Below, in pieces: positions 33,801-42,365 of a stretch of 44,066 nucleotides of DNA. This stretch comes from Streptomyces sp. I05A-00742 (GTDB lineage: Bacteria; Actinomycetota; Actinomycetes; Streptomycetales; Streptomycetaceae), in the NCBI RefSeq assembly GCF_013055795.1, contig NZ_JABETO010000047.1, forward strand, positions 1-44,066. Direction: 5' to 3'. Every line of letters begins with the position of its first letter. The first letter of the stretch is position 1. The notes below the pieces were generated by a model. That model saw only the letters and a program-made list of their open reading frames with translations. It searched no databases and had not been told where the DNA came from. Position numbers and translations under genes: made by a program.

Positions 33801-34317
33801 GCACGAGGACGGCACCGAGCGCACCCGCTTCACCTTCCCCCGCCAGCGTCGCGGCCGCCGGCTCTGCCTCGCCGACTTCTTCCGGCCCGAGGAGTCCGGC
33901 GAACGCGACGTCGTCGGCCTCCAGGTCGTCACCGTCGGCTCCCGCATCGGCGAGGCCACCGCCCAACTCTTCGCCTCCGACTCCTACCGCGACTACCTGG
34001 AGCTGCACGGTCTCTCCGTCCAGCTCGCCGAGGCTCTCGCCGAGTACTGGCATGCCCGGGTCCGGGCCGAGCTCGGGTTCGGCGGCGAGGATCCGTCGGA
34101 TGTCGAGGACATGTTCTCCCTGAAGTACCGCGGCGCGCGGTTCTCGCTGGGGTACGGGGCGTGCCCCGATCTGGAGGACCGGGCCAAGATCGCGGAATTG
34201 TTGCGGCCGGAGCGGATCGGGGTGGAGCTGTCGGAGGAGTTCCAGCTGCATCCTGAGCAGTCGACGGATGCGATCGTGATCCATCATCCGGAGGCGAAGT
34301 ACTTCAACGCGCGGTAG
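30817..34317 (+). CDS. metH: Cobalamin-dependent methionine synthase
   Basis: A 1166-residue cytoplasmic enzyme that transfers a methyl group from 5-methyltetrahydrofolate via cobalamin to homocysteine. Domains in order: homocysteine-binding barrel (VVVADGAMGTMLQ; zinc site GGCCGTTPEHL), pterin-binding barrel (YLAIGERTNANGSKKFR), cobalamin cap and Rossmann domain with the ligand His744 in GDVHDIGKNLVDII, and the C-terminal reactivation domain (RGARFSLGYGACPDLEDR). The frame is open upstream, but the ATG at 30817 has GGGAG close by and gives the usual length. The last 60 or so codons use more G- and T-ending codons than the rest, just before a dispersed repeat. Confidence 0.97.
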   Translation: MASKPSTVRSSRSDLLREALATRVVVADGAMGTMLQAQDPSLEDFQQLEGCNEILNVTRPDIVRSVHEAYFAVGVDCVETNTFGANHSALGEYDISDRVFELSESGARVARQAADAFAADGRPRWVLGSMGPGTKLPTLGHAPYTVLRDAYQANAEGLVAGGADALLVETTQDLLQTKASVLGARRALEASGADLPLIVSVTVETTGTMLLGSEIGAALTALEPLGIDMIGLNCATGPSEMSEHLRYLARHARTALSCMPNAGLPVLGKDGAHYPLTPGELADAQETFVREYGLSLVGGCCGTTPEHLRQVVERVRGLAPTERSPRPEPGAASLYQTVPFRQDTSYLAIGERTNANGSKKFRTAMLDGRWDDCVEMAREQIREGAHMLDLCVDYVGRDGVADMEELAGRFATASTLPVVLDSTEVDVIRAGLEKLGGRAVINSVNYEDGDGPESRFAKVTGLAREHGAALIALTIDEEGQARTPEKKVEIAERLIADLTGNWGIREEDILVDTLTFTICTGQEESRKDGIATIEAIRELKRRHPDVQTTLGLSNISFGLNPAARILLNSVFLDECVKAGLDSAIVHASKILPIARFDEEEVTTALDLIYDRRAEGYDPLQKLMALFEGATAKSLKAGKAEELLALPLEERLRRRIIDGEKNGLEADLDEALTERPALDIVNDTLLEGMKVVGELFGSGQMQLPFVLQSAEVMKNAVAHLEPHMEKSDAEGKGTIVLATVRGDVHDIGKNLVDIILSNNGYNVVNLGIKQPVSAILEAAEEHRADVIGMSGLLVKSTVIMKENLEELNQRKLAASYPVILGGAALTRAYVEQDLHEIYEGEVRYARDAFEGLRLMDALIAVKRGVPGATLPELKQRRVARRDTPVAVEDEPKGAVRSDVATDNPVPTPPFWGTRVIKGIGLKDYASWLDEGALFKGQWGLKQARAGGPSYEELVETEGRPRLRGWLDKLHTENLLEAAVVHGYFPCYSKGDDLILLHEDGTERTRFTFPRQRRGRRLCLADFFRPEESGERDVVGLQVVTVGSRIGEATAQLFASDSYRDYLELHGLSVQLAEALAEYWHARVRAELGFGGEDPSDVEDMFSLKYRGARFSLGYGACPDLEDRAKIAELLRPERIGVELSEEFQLHPEQSTDAIVIHHPEAKYFNAR

Positions 34318-34560
34318 CGCCTGCGGCGGGCTGTGCCCCCGCCCCGCCCCTTCGCCGTTTCCCGGGGAGGGCCCCGGACCCCGGCATCGCGGCTTCGCCG
34401 CGAGGTCCTCAAACGCCGGACGGGCTGGGTTTCGCGCCCGGGCGCGAACTTCAGCCCGTCCGGCGTTTGAGGACAACCGCGCGGAGCGCGGTTTCAGGGG
34501 GTCCGGGGCTCTCCCCGGGAAACGGCGAAGGGGAGGGACCGGGGCACACCCCCCGAAAAC
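34318..34560. repeat. Dispersed intergenic repeat, copy B: an inverted dimer
   Basis: Two head-to-head units occupy 34354-34426 and 34452-34528 around a palindromic centre (TTCGCGCC-C-GGCGCGAA, 34432-34448). The outer parts match as inverted repeats. The internal stems differ: TCGCGGC-TTC-GCCGCGA on the left, AACCGCGC-GGA-GCGCGGTT on the right. The right unit is the one shared with 7752-7825. The element starts a few bases after the metH stop with CGCCTGCGGCGGGC and ends in a GGGGAGGGACCGGGGCACA segment. It can fold into one long hairpin and may end metH transcription. The rest of the 357-base gap up to the HAD gene holds no supported gene. Confidence 0.85.
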
Positions 34561-34674
34561 AGAGGAGCGCTTCCCGCGCCCCCGCCGTAGACTTGTCCTC
34601 CGGTGAAGAAGGCCGGTCCGCCGCCCGCAAGGGCAAGGCAGACCGGCCTTCTCGTCCCCTCTGGAGGTGCGCGG

Positions 34675-35373
34675 ATGACCAGCGGCATTCCCACGGTCGC
34701 GACACGGCCGACCACGGGCGGCTCGGCCCTGGAGGCCGTCCTCCTGGACATGGACGGCACCCTGGTCGACACGGAGGGCTTCTGGTGGGAGGTGGAGGTC
34801 GCGGTCTTCGAGGAGCTGGGGCACCAGCTCCTGGAGGAGTACCGGGAGATCGTCGTCGGCGGCCCGATGACGCGCAGCGCCTCGTTCCTGATCAAGGCGA
34901 CGGGAGCGAAGATCGCTCTGGCGGAGCTGACGGCGCTGCTCAACACCCGCTTCTCGGAGATGATCGTCCACGGTGTCCCGCTGATGCCGGGCGCCAAGCG
35001 GCTGCTCACGGAGCTGGCGGCGCACGGCGTACCGACGGCGCTGGTCTCGGCGTCGCACCGGCAGATCATCGACCGGGTGCTGGGCACGCTGGGCCCGGAG
35101 CACTTCACCCTGACGGTGGCGGGCGACGAGATCGAGCGGACGAAGCCGTACCCGGACCCGTATCTGCTGGCCGCCGCCGGGCTGGGGGTGGCGCCGGAGC
35201 GCTGTGCGGTGATCGAGGACACGATGACGGGCGTGGCGGCCGCCGAGGCGGCGGGCTGCCGGGTGGTGGCGGTGCCGTCGGTGGGGGCGATTCCGCCGGC
35301 GGTGGGACGCACGGTCGTCGGCTCCTTGGAAGATGTCGATCTCAGATTCCTGCGGAGCCTGGTCAAGAGCTGA
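34675..35373 (+). CDS. HAD-superfamily hydrolase (beta-phosphoglucomutase-like)
   Basis: A 232-residue HAD phosphatase. Motif I is LLDMDGTLVDTEG (nucleophile D25, acid/base D27), motif II Ser is in TALVSASHRQIIDR, motif III Lys in TKPYPDPYLLAAA, and motif IV acids in VIEDTMTGVAAAEAAG. The helical cap of about 65 residues after motif I is of the C1 type as in beta-phosphoglucomutase and sugar-phosphate phosphatases. The ATG at 34675 is chosen because GGAGGTGCG lies directly upstream; the frame is open further up through the repeat. The substrate is unknown. It is alone between two regulatory-looking gaps. Confidence 0.92.
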   Translation: MTSGIPTVATRPTTGGSALEAVLLDMDGTLVDTEGFWWEVEVAVFEELGHQLLEEYREIVVGGPMTRSASFLIKATGAKIALAELTALLNTRFSEMIVHGVPLMPGAKRLLTELAAHGVPTALVSASHRQIIDRVLGTLGPEHFTLTVAGDEIERTKPYPDPYLLAAAGLGVAPERCAVIEDTMTGVAAAEAAGCRVVAVPSVGAIPPAVGRTVVGSLEDVDLRFLRSLVKS

Positions 35374-35816
35374 TCACCAAAGGTGTTTGGCCCATACACC
35401 TAGCGTTGACGGTGGAATGGTCAAGGAACTCTGAGCGCCCGCCCCATCGTTTTCCGTGATCAAAGCGACGGGAAAAGCCAAGAGCTCCAGGGGTATTTTC
35501 CGAGTGAGCTTCGTCACCGGCTCCGGGCTATCGCGTCGCCTTCCCCATCCCTTCCTGACGCTTTGTCGGCGATGGAAGCGCACCCTTGTGTCCAGATTGA
35601 TCCACTGGTGTGCGAATCGTTCCACCGTCCGGATATCGGTCAACGCATCGCCGTTATCGCGGCGTGATATCGCATCAGGTAGGCCACGTTCCGGTACCTC
35701 CGGCGCCGCGCATTAATCTCTTGGCGAGTACTTCACGGCAGCCCGTGGGGCCCGTGCACCAATGCATCCGTACGGAGTCCCGGGCGCCGTTCGCACCACA
35801 GGGAGAACACCGGACA
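35374..35816. other. 443-base gap before the solute-binding genes
   Basis: This region is noticeably richer in A and T than its surroundings. It starts with an imperfect stem AGGTGT/ACACCT (35382-35399), which could end the HAD transcript. A TTGACG (about 35404) is a possible -35 element, but no good -10 is evident. The frames here are poorly coding and I support no gene. It presumably holds the promoter of the binding-protein genes. Confidence 0.5.
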
Positions 35817-37412
35817 ATGAACCGCAAGACGTTGGTGCTGCCGACCGTGGTGAGCCTGCTGGCCCCCGTGCTCGTCGCCTGTGGCGGGGGCGACGGAGCG
35901 GGCAAGGGCGAGGCCATCGTCGTCGGCACCACCGACCGGTTCGAGCGGACGACGGACGCTCCCGCCCCCTTCGACCCCGCCGCCGCGTACGACATCGGCG
36001 CGTGGAACGTGCTGCACAGCGCCTTCCAGACGCTGCTCCGGCTGCCCCGCTCCGGCTCGGAGCCGGTGGGCGACGCCGCCTCCAAGTGCACGTGGAGCGA
36101 CCGCCGCAACGAGCAGTACCGCTGCACGCTGCGCAGCGGACTGACGTTCTCCAACGGCCATGAGATGACCGTCAAGGACGTCAAGTTCTCCATCGAGCGC
36201 GCCCGGGCGATCAAATTCGAGAACGGCCCGGTCTCGCTGCTGAGCAACATCGACCGGGTGGAGACCCCGAACGACCACGAGATCGTCTTCCAGCTGAAGA
36301 CGCCCGACGCGACGTTCCCGCAGAAGCTCGCCACCCCGGCCGCGGCCATCGTCGACAGCCGGGCGTACCCCAAGAACAAGCTGATGGGCGACGGCTTCAA
36401 GGTGGTCGGCTCGGGTCCGTACACCCTCGACACCGAGGAGAAGGACGGCCGCGTCGTCAAGGTCGTCCTGAGCAGGAACCCGGACTATCAGGGTTCGGTC
36501 AAGGTGCAGAACGACAAGGTCGAGATGCGCTTCTACGACGACTCCAAGGCGATGGAGAACGCCCTCAAGGGCGGCGACATCGACCTGGCCAACCGCACCC
36601 TGTCGCCCGACCAGATCGCCCGGATGCGCAACGCCACCGACCAGAAGATCCGGCTGCGGGAGTCGGCCGGCCAGGAGATCGGCTACCTGGCCTTCAACAC
36701 CGAGGACCCGGCCGTGAAGCCCAAGGCCGTGCGGCAGGCCATGGCGCAGCTGGTGGACCGTCAGGCGCTGGCCAAGGAGGGCTACGACCGGACGAGCGAC
36801 GCGCTCTACTCGCTGGTCCCCAGCGGTATTCCGGGCCACCAGAACTCGTTCTCCAACCAGTACGGCGGACCCAGCGTCGACAAGGCCCGCGCCCTGCTGA
36901 AGAACGCGAACATCAACACCCCGGTGCGGTTCACCCTCGCCTTCTCCTCCGACCACTACGGCGAGGCCACGGCACGGGCGTTCAAGGCGCTCCAGAAGCA
37001 GCTGAACGGCAGCGGCCTCTTCGATGTGAAGCTCCAGGACGTGAAGTGGGCGGAGTTCCGCCCCAACGCGGCCAAGGGCCAGTACGCCGCGTACGGCATG
37101 GGCTGGTTCCCCGACTTCCCGGACCCGGACAACTTCATCGCCCCGTTCTTCGGCAAGGACAACTTCCTCCGGTCCCGCTACCAGAACGCGAAGATCAACG
37201 ACCTGATCCCGCGGACCCGGCAGACCGCCCAGCGCGAGTCGGCGGCCAGGCTCTTCCAGCAGGCGCAGGACATCGTCGCCGACGACGTGCCGGTGCTGCC
37301 CCTGTGGCAGGCCAAGCAGTACGTGGCGGTGCGCGAGGGCCTCACCGGCGCCGAATGGGCGCTCAACGCGGCCTCCGAGCTCCAGCCCTGGGAACTCGTC
37401 CGCGGCAAGTGA
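35817..37412 (+). CDS. ABC-transporter solute-binding lipoprotein, family 5 (peptide/nickel type), copy 1
   Basis: A 531-residue lipoprotein with signal MNRKTLVLPTVVSLLAPVLV and lipobox LVAC, then GGGDGAG. The SBP family 5 pattern is clear: YRCTLRSGLTFSNGHEMTVK, DVKFSIERARAI, EIGYLAFNTEDPAVKPKAVR, QAMAQLVDRQALAKEGYD and DFPDPDNFIAPFFGK. Such proteins bind oligopeptides or similar solutes outside the membrane and hand them to a permease. The ATG at 35817 is chosen for the signal peptide; a GGGAG lies rather far upstream. It is followed by a second, related binding protein of the same length, and no permease or ATPase gene is nearby. Confidence 0.93.
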   Translation: MNRKTLVLPTVVSLLAPVLVACGGGDGAGKGEAIVVGTTDRFERTTDAPAPFDPAAAYDIGAWNVLHSAFQTLLRLPRSGSEPVGDAASKCTWSDRRNEQYRCTLRSGLTFSNGHEMTVKDVKFSIERARAIKFENGPVSLLSNIDRVETPNDHEIVFQLKTPDATFPQKLATPAAAIVDSRAYPKNKLMGDGFKVVGSGPYTLDTEEKDGRVVKVVLSRNPDYQGSVKVQNDKVEMRFYDDSKAMENALKGGDIDLANRTLSPDQIARMRNATDQKIRLRESAGQEIGYLAFNTEDPAVKPKAVRQAMAQLVDRQALAKEGYDRTSDALYSLVPSGIPGHQNSFSNQYGGPSVDKARALLKNANINTPVRFTLAFSSDHYGEATARAFKALQKQLNGSGLFDVKLQDVKWAEFRPNAAKGQYAAYGMGWFPDFPDPDNFIAPFFGKDNFLRSRYQNAKINDLIPRTRQTAQRESAARLFQQAQDIVADDVPVLPLWQAKQYVAVREGLTGAEWALNAASELQPWELVRGK

Positions 37413-37557
37413 CGCACAACACGGCGAAACACCCGGCCGTGACGAGAACACCCCTTTTGCAGCGCAACGCTCCACCTGTACAACAAGCTCCACAGAACGA
37501 CCTCGAGGGCGGGCGCGATGCCCGCCCCGTACGACTGGAACTGTGAGGAACGTGCAC

Positions 37558-39153
37558 GTGAGGAAACGTGACCAGTGGCTTGCCGCCCCGCTCGGTGCGG
37601 GGCTCGCCGCCGCCCTGCTCAGCGGGTGCGGTTCGGAGGACGGCAAGGCGGCGGGCACCGGTGAGTCGGTGGTCATGGGGATGTCCGACGAGATCGTCGC
37701 CGTCGACCCGGCCGCGGGTTACGAGCCCGGTTCCTGGCTCGTCTTCAACAACGTCTTCCAGTCGCTGCTGAGCTTCCCCAAGGGCAGCAACACGCCGCAG
37801 CCCGACGCCGCCCGGAAGTGCGGCTTCAAGGACCAGACGAGCACCGTCTACGAGTGCACGCTCAACAACGGGCTGAAGTTCAGCAACGGCCACGACCTCA
37901 CCTCCGAGGACGTCGCCTTCTCGTTCCGGCGGACGCTGAAGATCAACGACAAGTCCGGTCCCGCGGCGGCCATGCTGTCCACGATCAAGGACATCAGGAC
38001 GCCGGACAAGAAGACCGTGGTCTTCAGGCTCAAGCGGCCCGACGCGACCTTCCCCCTGAAGATCGCCTCGGGTGCCGGCTCCATCGTGGACCACCAGGAA
38101 TACGCGATGGACAAGCTCCGGACGGACGGCAAGGCCGTCGGCTCCGGTGTCTACACGCTCGACTCCTACGGCAAGGACGAGGCCGTCTTCAAGGTCAACG
38201 GCTCCTACCGGGGCCCCGCGACCGTCCAGAACAGCGGCCTGACCCTCAAGCTGTTCCACGGCGAGCAGGACGCCCTGAAGACCGCCCTGCAGAAGGGCGA
38301 CGTCGACCTCGCCTACCGCGGCCTGGCCACGGAGGACATCGCCGGCCTGGAGGCCGCCGGTTCCGGGAGCAAGGACCTCAAGGTCGTCCAGGGCACCAGC
38401 GCCGAGGTCCAGCACCTGGTCTTCAACACCAAGGACCCGGTGGCGGGCAAGCTCGCCGTGCGCAAGGCGGTCGCCTACCTCGTCGACCGCAGCGCCCTCG
38501 CCCGCGACGTCTACAAGCGCACCGCCGAGCCGCTGTACTCCGTCGTCCCGAGCGGCATCACCGGTCACCGGACGCCGTTCTTCGACCTCTACGGGGACCG
38601 TCCGCAGCCCGACAAGGCCAAGGACGTCCTCGGCGGCGCCGGGATCAAGGGCAAGGTCAAGCTCACCCTGTGGGGCACACCGGTCCGTTACGGCCCCGGC
38701 ACCGTGCCGGAGCTGAAGGCGATCGCCAAGCAGCTGAACTCCAGCGGGCTCTTCGACGCGGACGTGCGGACCGCCGCCTTCCCCGAGTACCAGAAGGGCA
38801 TCGAGGCCGGCCGCTACGCCGTCTACGTCAAGGGCTGGGTGCCCGACTACCCGGACCCGGACAACTTCACCGCGCCGTTCTTCGGCGAGGACAACGAGCT
38901 CGCCAACCACTACGAGTCGAAGGAGATCGCCGGCCGCATCCTCCCGGCGACCGCCGCCCAGGGCAGCCGCGCCGCGACCGTCGGCGACTTCGCCAGGCTC
39001 CAGACCACCGTCGCCCAGGACGTGCCGGTGCTGCCGCTGTGGCAGGGCAAGCAGTACGCCGTGGCCAACGAGCGGATCTCCGGCCTCCAGTGGACCCTGG
39101 ACGCCTCGACCGTCTTCCGGTTCTGGGAGATCAGCAAGTCCGACAAGGGCTGA
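37558..39153 (+). CDS. ABC-transporter solute-binding lipoprotein, family 5, copy 2
   Basis: A 531-residue lipoprotein paralogous to the one before it, with lipobox LSGC after a short basic signal. Matching blocks include YECTLNNGLKFSNGHDLTSE, DVAFSFRRTLKI, EVQHLVFNTKDPVAGKLAVR and DYPDPDNFTAPFFGED. The GTG at 37558 has GAGGAA upstream and gives the same length as copy 1; an in-frame GTG at 37543 is less likely. It lies 145 bases after copy 1, so they are probably one transcript. The two copies differ through much of their length, hence an old duplication that may have different ligands. It ends at a strong bidirectional terminator. Confidence 0.93.
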   Translation: MRKRDQWLAAPLGAGLAAALLSGCGSEDGKAAGTGESVVMGMSDEIVAVDPAAGYEPGSWLVFNNVFQSLLSFPKGSNTPQPDAARKCGFKDQTSTVYECTLNNGLKFSNGHDLTSEDVAFSFRRTLKINDKSGPAAAMLSTIKDIRTPDKKTVVFRLKRPDATFPLKIASGAGSIVDHQEYAMDKLRTDGKAVGSGVYTLDSYGKDEAVFKVNGSYRGPATVQNSGLTLKLFHGEQDALKTALQKGDVDLAYRGLATEDIAGLEAAGSGSKDLKVVQGTSAEVQHLVFNTKDPVAGKLAVRKAVAYLVDRSALARDVYKRTAEPLYSVVPSGITGHRTPFFDLYGDRPQPDKAKDVLGGAGIKGKVKLTLWGTPVRYGPGTVPELKAIAKQLNSSGLFDADVRTAAFPEYQKGIEAGRYAVYVKGWVPDYPDPDNFTAPFFGEDNELANHYESKEIAGRILPATAAQGSRAATVGDFARLQTTVAQDVPVLPLWQGKQYAVANERISGLQWTLDASTVFRFWEISKSDKG

Positions 39154-39168
39154 CACCTCGTCCGACGC

Positions 39169-39200
39169 GAAGGGCCCGCCGGTCTCCCGGCGGGCCCTTC
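39169..39200. terminator. Bidirectional terminator
   Basis: A perfect 14-base stem (GAAGGGCCCGCCGG with CCGGCGGGCCCTTC) and TCTC loop lies between convergent genes (binding protein copy 2 and the response regulator). Confidence 0.93.
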
Positions 39201-39233
39201 CGCGCTGTGGTCACATACTGCCGCGGTCACGTA

Positions 39234-39905
39234 CTACTGCGCGCCCGGGCGCACCAGCCCGCTCTCGTAGGCGTAGACCGCGGCCTGCACCCGGTCGCGC
39301 AGACCGAGCTTGGTCAGCACATGGCCGACATGCGTCTTGACCGTGGTCTCGCTCACGAACAGATCCGCCGCGATCTCCGCGTTCGACAGCCCGCGGGCCA
39401 CCAGCTTGAGCACCTCGACCTCGCGGTCCGTCAGCGTGCTCAGGGTGTCCGGCAACGGCTCCTCGCCCGACGGCAGGTGGCCCGCGTACTTGTCGAGCAG
39501 CCGGCGCGTGATGCTCGGCGCCAGCATCGCCTCGCCGCCCGCGACCACCCGGATCGCCTGCACCAGCTCATGGGCGGGCGCGTCCTTCAGCAGGAAGCCG
39601 CTCGCCCCCGCGCGCAGCGCCTCCACCACGTACTCGTCGAGGTCGAAGGTGGTGAGGACCAGCACCTTCGCCGGGCCGTCCCGCTCCGGGCCGGTGATCT
39701 GCCGGGTCGCCTCGACCCCGTCCATCCGGGGCATCCGGATGTCCATCAGCACCACATCGGGCTGGAGCGCGCGGACCTGGTCCAGCGCCTGGAGGCCGTC
39801 GCCGGCCTCACCGACGACCGCGACGTCCTGCTCGGCCTCCAGGATCATGCGGAACCCCGTGCGCAGCAGGGGCTGGTCGTCCACGAGCAGGACACGGATC
39901 GCCAC
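39234..39905 (-). CDS. NarL/LuxR-family response regulator without a local kinase
   Basis: A 223-residue two-component regulator. The receiver domain has acidic D9-D10 (LLVDDQPLLRTG), the phosphorylation site D55 (VVLMDIRMPRMDG), T in LVLTTFDLDEYV and K in GFLLKDAP. The C-terminal LuxR-type helix-turn-helix is LTDREVEVLKLVARGLSNAE followed by SETTVKTHVGHVL. It starts at a GTG (39905) with AAGGAG upstream. No histidine kinase gene is adjacent, so its partner is elsewhere or it acts alone. It converges with the binding-protein genes. Confidence 0.94.
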   Translation of the reverse strand: MAIRVLLVDDQPLLRTGFRMILEAEQDVAVVGEAGDGLQALDQVRALQPDVVLMDIRMPRMDGVEATRQITGPERDGPAKVLVLTTFDLDEYVVEALRAGASGFLLKDAPAHELVQAIRVVAGGEAMLAPSITRRLLDKYAGHLPSGEEPLPDTLSTLTDREVEVLKLVARGLSNAEIAADLFVSETTVKTHVGHVLTKLGLRDRVQAAVYAYESGLVRPGAQ

Positions 39906-39954
39906 AGGAGAACTCCTTCGCTAGACCGGGTCCATTCTGCCCTGACCGGCTCCG

Positions 39955-40935
<981 letters not shown>

Positions 40936-41064
40936 GGCAGAGACCCTACGGCCCCCCACGGACATTCAGCGGCATACCATCGACGACAGAGCTCCCACAC
41001 TGCATGATCGTGACAAGACGCGCGCACCGGGCGGGTGCGGGAGCAGCACCGACGAGGGGAAACC

Positions 41065-42309
41065 GTGGACAACAGCGGGCAGGGCGGATCCGGCAGCGAG
41101 GGCGCCGACCCCCAGGCCGGGCAGCCCGGGCAGCAGGGCCGCGGGCCGCGGCGCCCACGGGAGAGCGGCGGCGGGATCCTCATGGGACGCCCGTTCGGCG
41201 TCCCCGTCTACGTCGCCCCCAGCTGGTTCCTCGTCGCGGCCCTCATCACCTGGGTCTTCGGCGGCCAGCTGGACCGCGTCCTGCCCGAACTGGGCCGCGC
41301 CCGCTACCTGGTCTCCCTCTTCTTCGCCGTCGCCTTCTACGCCTCCGTCCTCGTCCACGAGCTGGCGCACACCGTGGCCGCGCTGCGCTTCGGGCTCCCG
41401 GTGCGCCGCATCCAGCTCCAGTTCTTCGGCGGCGTCTCGGAGATCGAGAAGGAGAGCGAGACACCCGGCCGGGAGTTCGTCCTGGCCTTCGTCGGCCCGT
41501 TGCTCTCCCTGGTCCTCGCCGGCCTGTTCTGGCTCGGCCTGCAGGCTGTCGAGCCCGCCACCGTCCCCGGCGTGCTGCTCGCCGGACTGATGGTCTCCAA
41601 CCTCCTCGTGGCCGCCTTCAACCTGCTGCCCGGCCTCCCGCTGGACGGCGGCCGGATGCTGCGCGCCGTCGTCTGGAAGATCACCGGGCGGCCCATGACC
41701 GGCACCGTCGCCGCCGCCTGGGTCGGCCGCGCGCTCGCCGTCAGCGTCCTCATCGGCCTGCCGCTGCTCACCCAGGCCCAGCGCTCCGACAACTTCGGCA
41801 GCGTCGACTCCCTCACCGACGCGCTGCTCGCCGCCATCCTCGCCGCGATCATCTGGACCGGGGCCGGGAACAGCCTCCGCATGGCCCGCCTCCGCGAACG
41901 GCTGCCCGGGCTGCGGGCCCGCGCCCTCACCCGCCGCGCCGTGCCCGTCGCGCCCACCACCCCGCTGTCCGAGGCCCTCCGCCGGGCCAACGACGAGGGC
42001 GCCCGCGCCCTGGTCGTCGTCGACGGCGCCGGCGTCCCCACCGCCCTCGTCCGGGAGTCCGCCATCGTCGGCATCCCCGTCCACCGCCGCCCCTGGGTCG
42101 CGGTCGGCAGCCTCGCCCAGGACCTCCAGGACGGCATGCGGATCTCCGCCGAGCTCTCCGGCGAGGAGCTGCTGGAGACCCTCCGCGTGACCCCCGCCAC
42201 CGAGTACCTGGTGGTCGAGGAGACCGGCGAGGTCTACGGCGTGCTGTCCACCTCCGACGTCGAGCGCGCCTTCGTCGCCGCCATGGCCCGCACCCCGGCG
42301 GCCCCCTGA
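41065..42309 (+). CDS. Site-2 protease (M50) with C-terminal CBS-domain pair
   Basis: A 414-residue integral membrane metalloprotease. The zinc-binding HELAH is at 98-102 and the third ligand in LPLDGGRM near residue 194, flanked by several membrane helices. The C-terminal 130 residues look like a pair of CBS domains (VAPTTPLSEALRRANDEGAR, then LRVTPATEYLVVEETGEVYG), which bind adenosyl nucleotides and could gate cleavage. The N-terminal 38 residues are Gly/Gln/Pro-rich and disordered. The GTG at 41065 has GAGGGGA upstream. It resembles bacterial S2P family members of the Rip3/SpoIVFB-CBS type. The substrate is unknown; trmI follows after 56 bases. Confidence 0.9.
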   Translation: MDNSGQGGSGSEGADPQAGQPGQQGRGPRRPRESGGGILMGRPFGVPVYVAPSWFLVAALITWVFGGQLDRVLPELGRARYLVSLFFAVAFYASVLVHELAHTVAALRFGLPVRRIQLQFFGGVSEIEKESETPGREFVLAFVGPLLSLVLAGLFWLGLQAVEPATVPGVLLAGLMVSNLLVAAFNLLPGLPLDGGRMLRAVVWKITGRPMTGTVAAAWVGRALAVSVLIGLPLLTQAQRSDNFGSVDSLTDALLAAILAAIIWTGAGNSLRMARLRERLPGLRARALTRRAVPVAPTTPLSEALRRANDEGARALVVVDGAGVPTALVRESAIVGIPVHRRPWVAVGSLAQDLQDGMRISAELSGEELLETLRVTPATEYLVVEETGEVYGVLSTSDVERAFVAAMARTPAAP

Positions 42310-42365
42310 GCCCGGGGCCCCGGCCCGTGGTCCCGGGCCCGCTCAGCGCCCGGTAGGCTGGTCAC

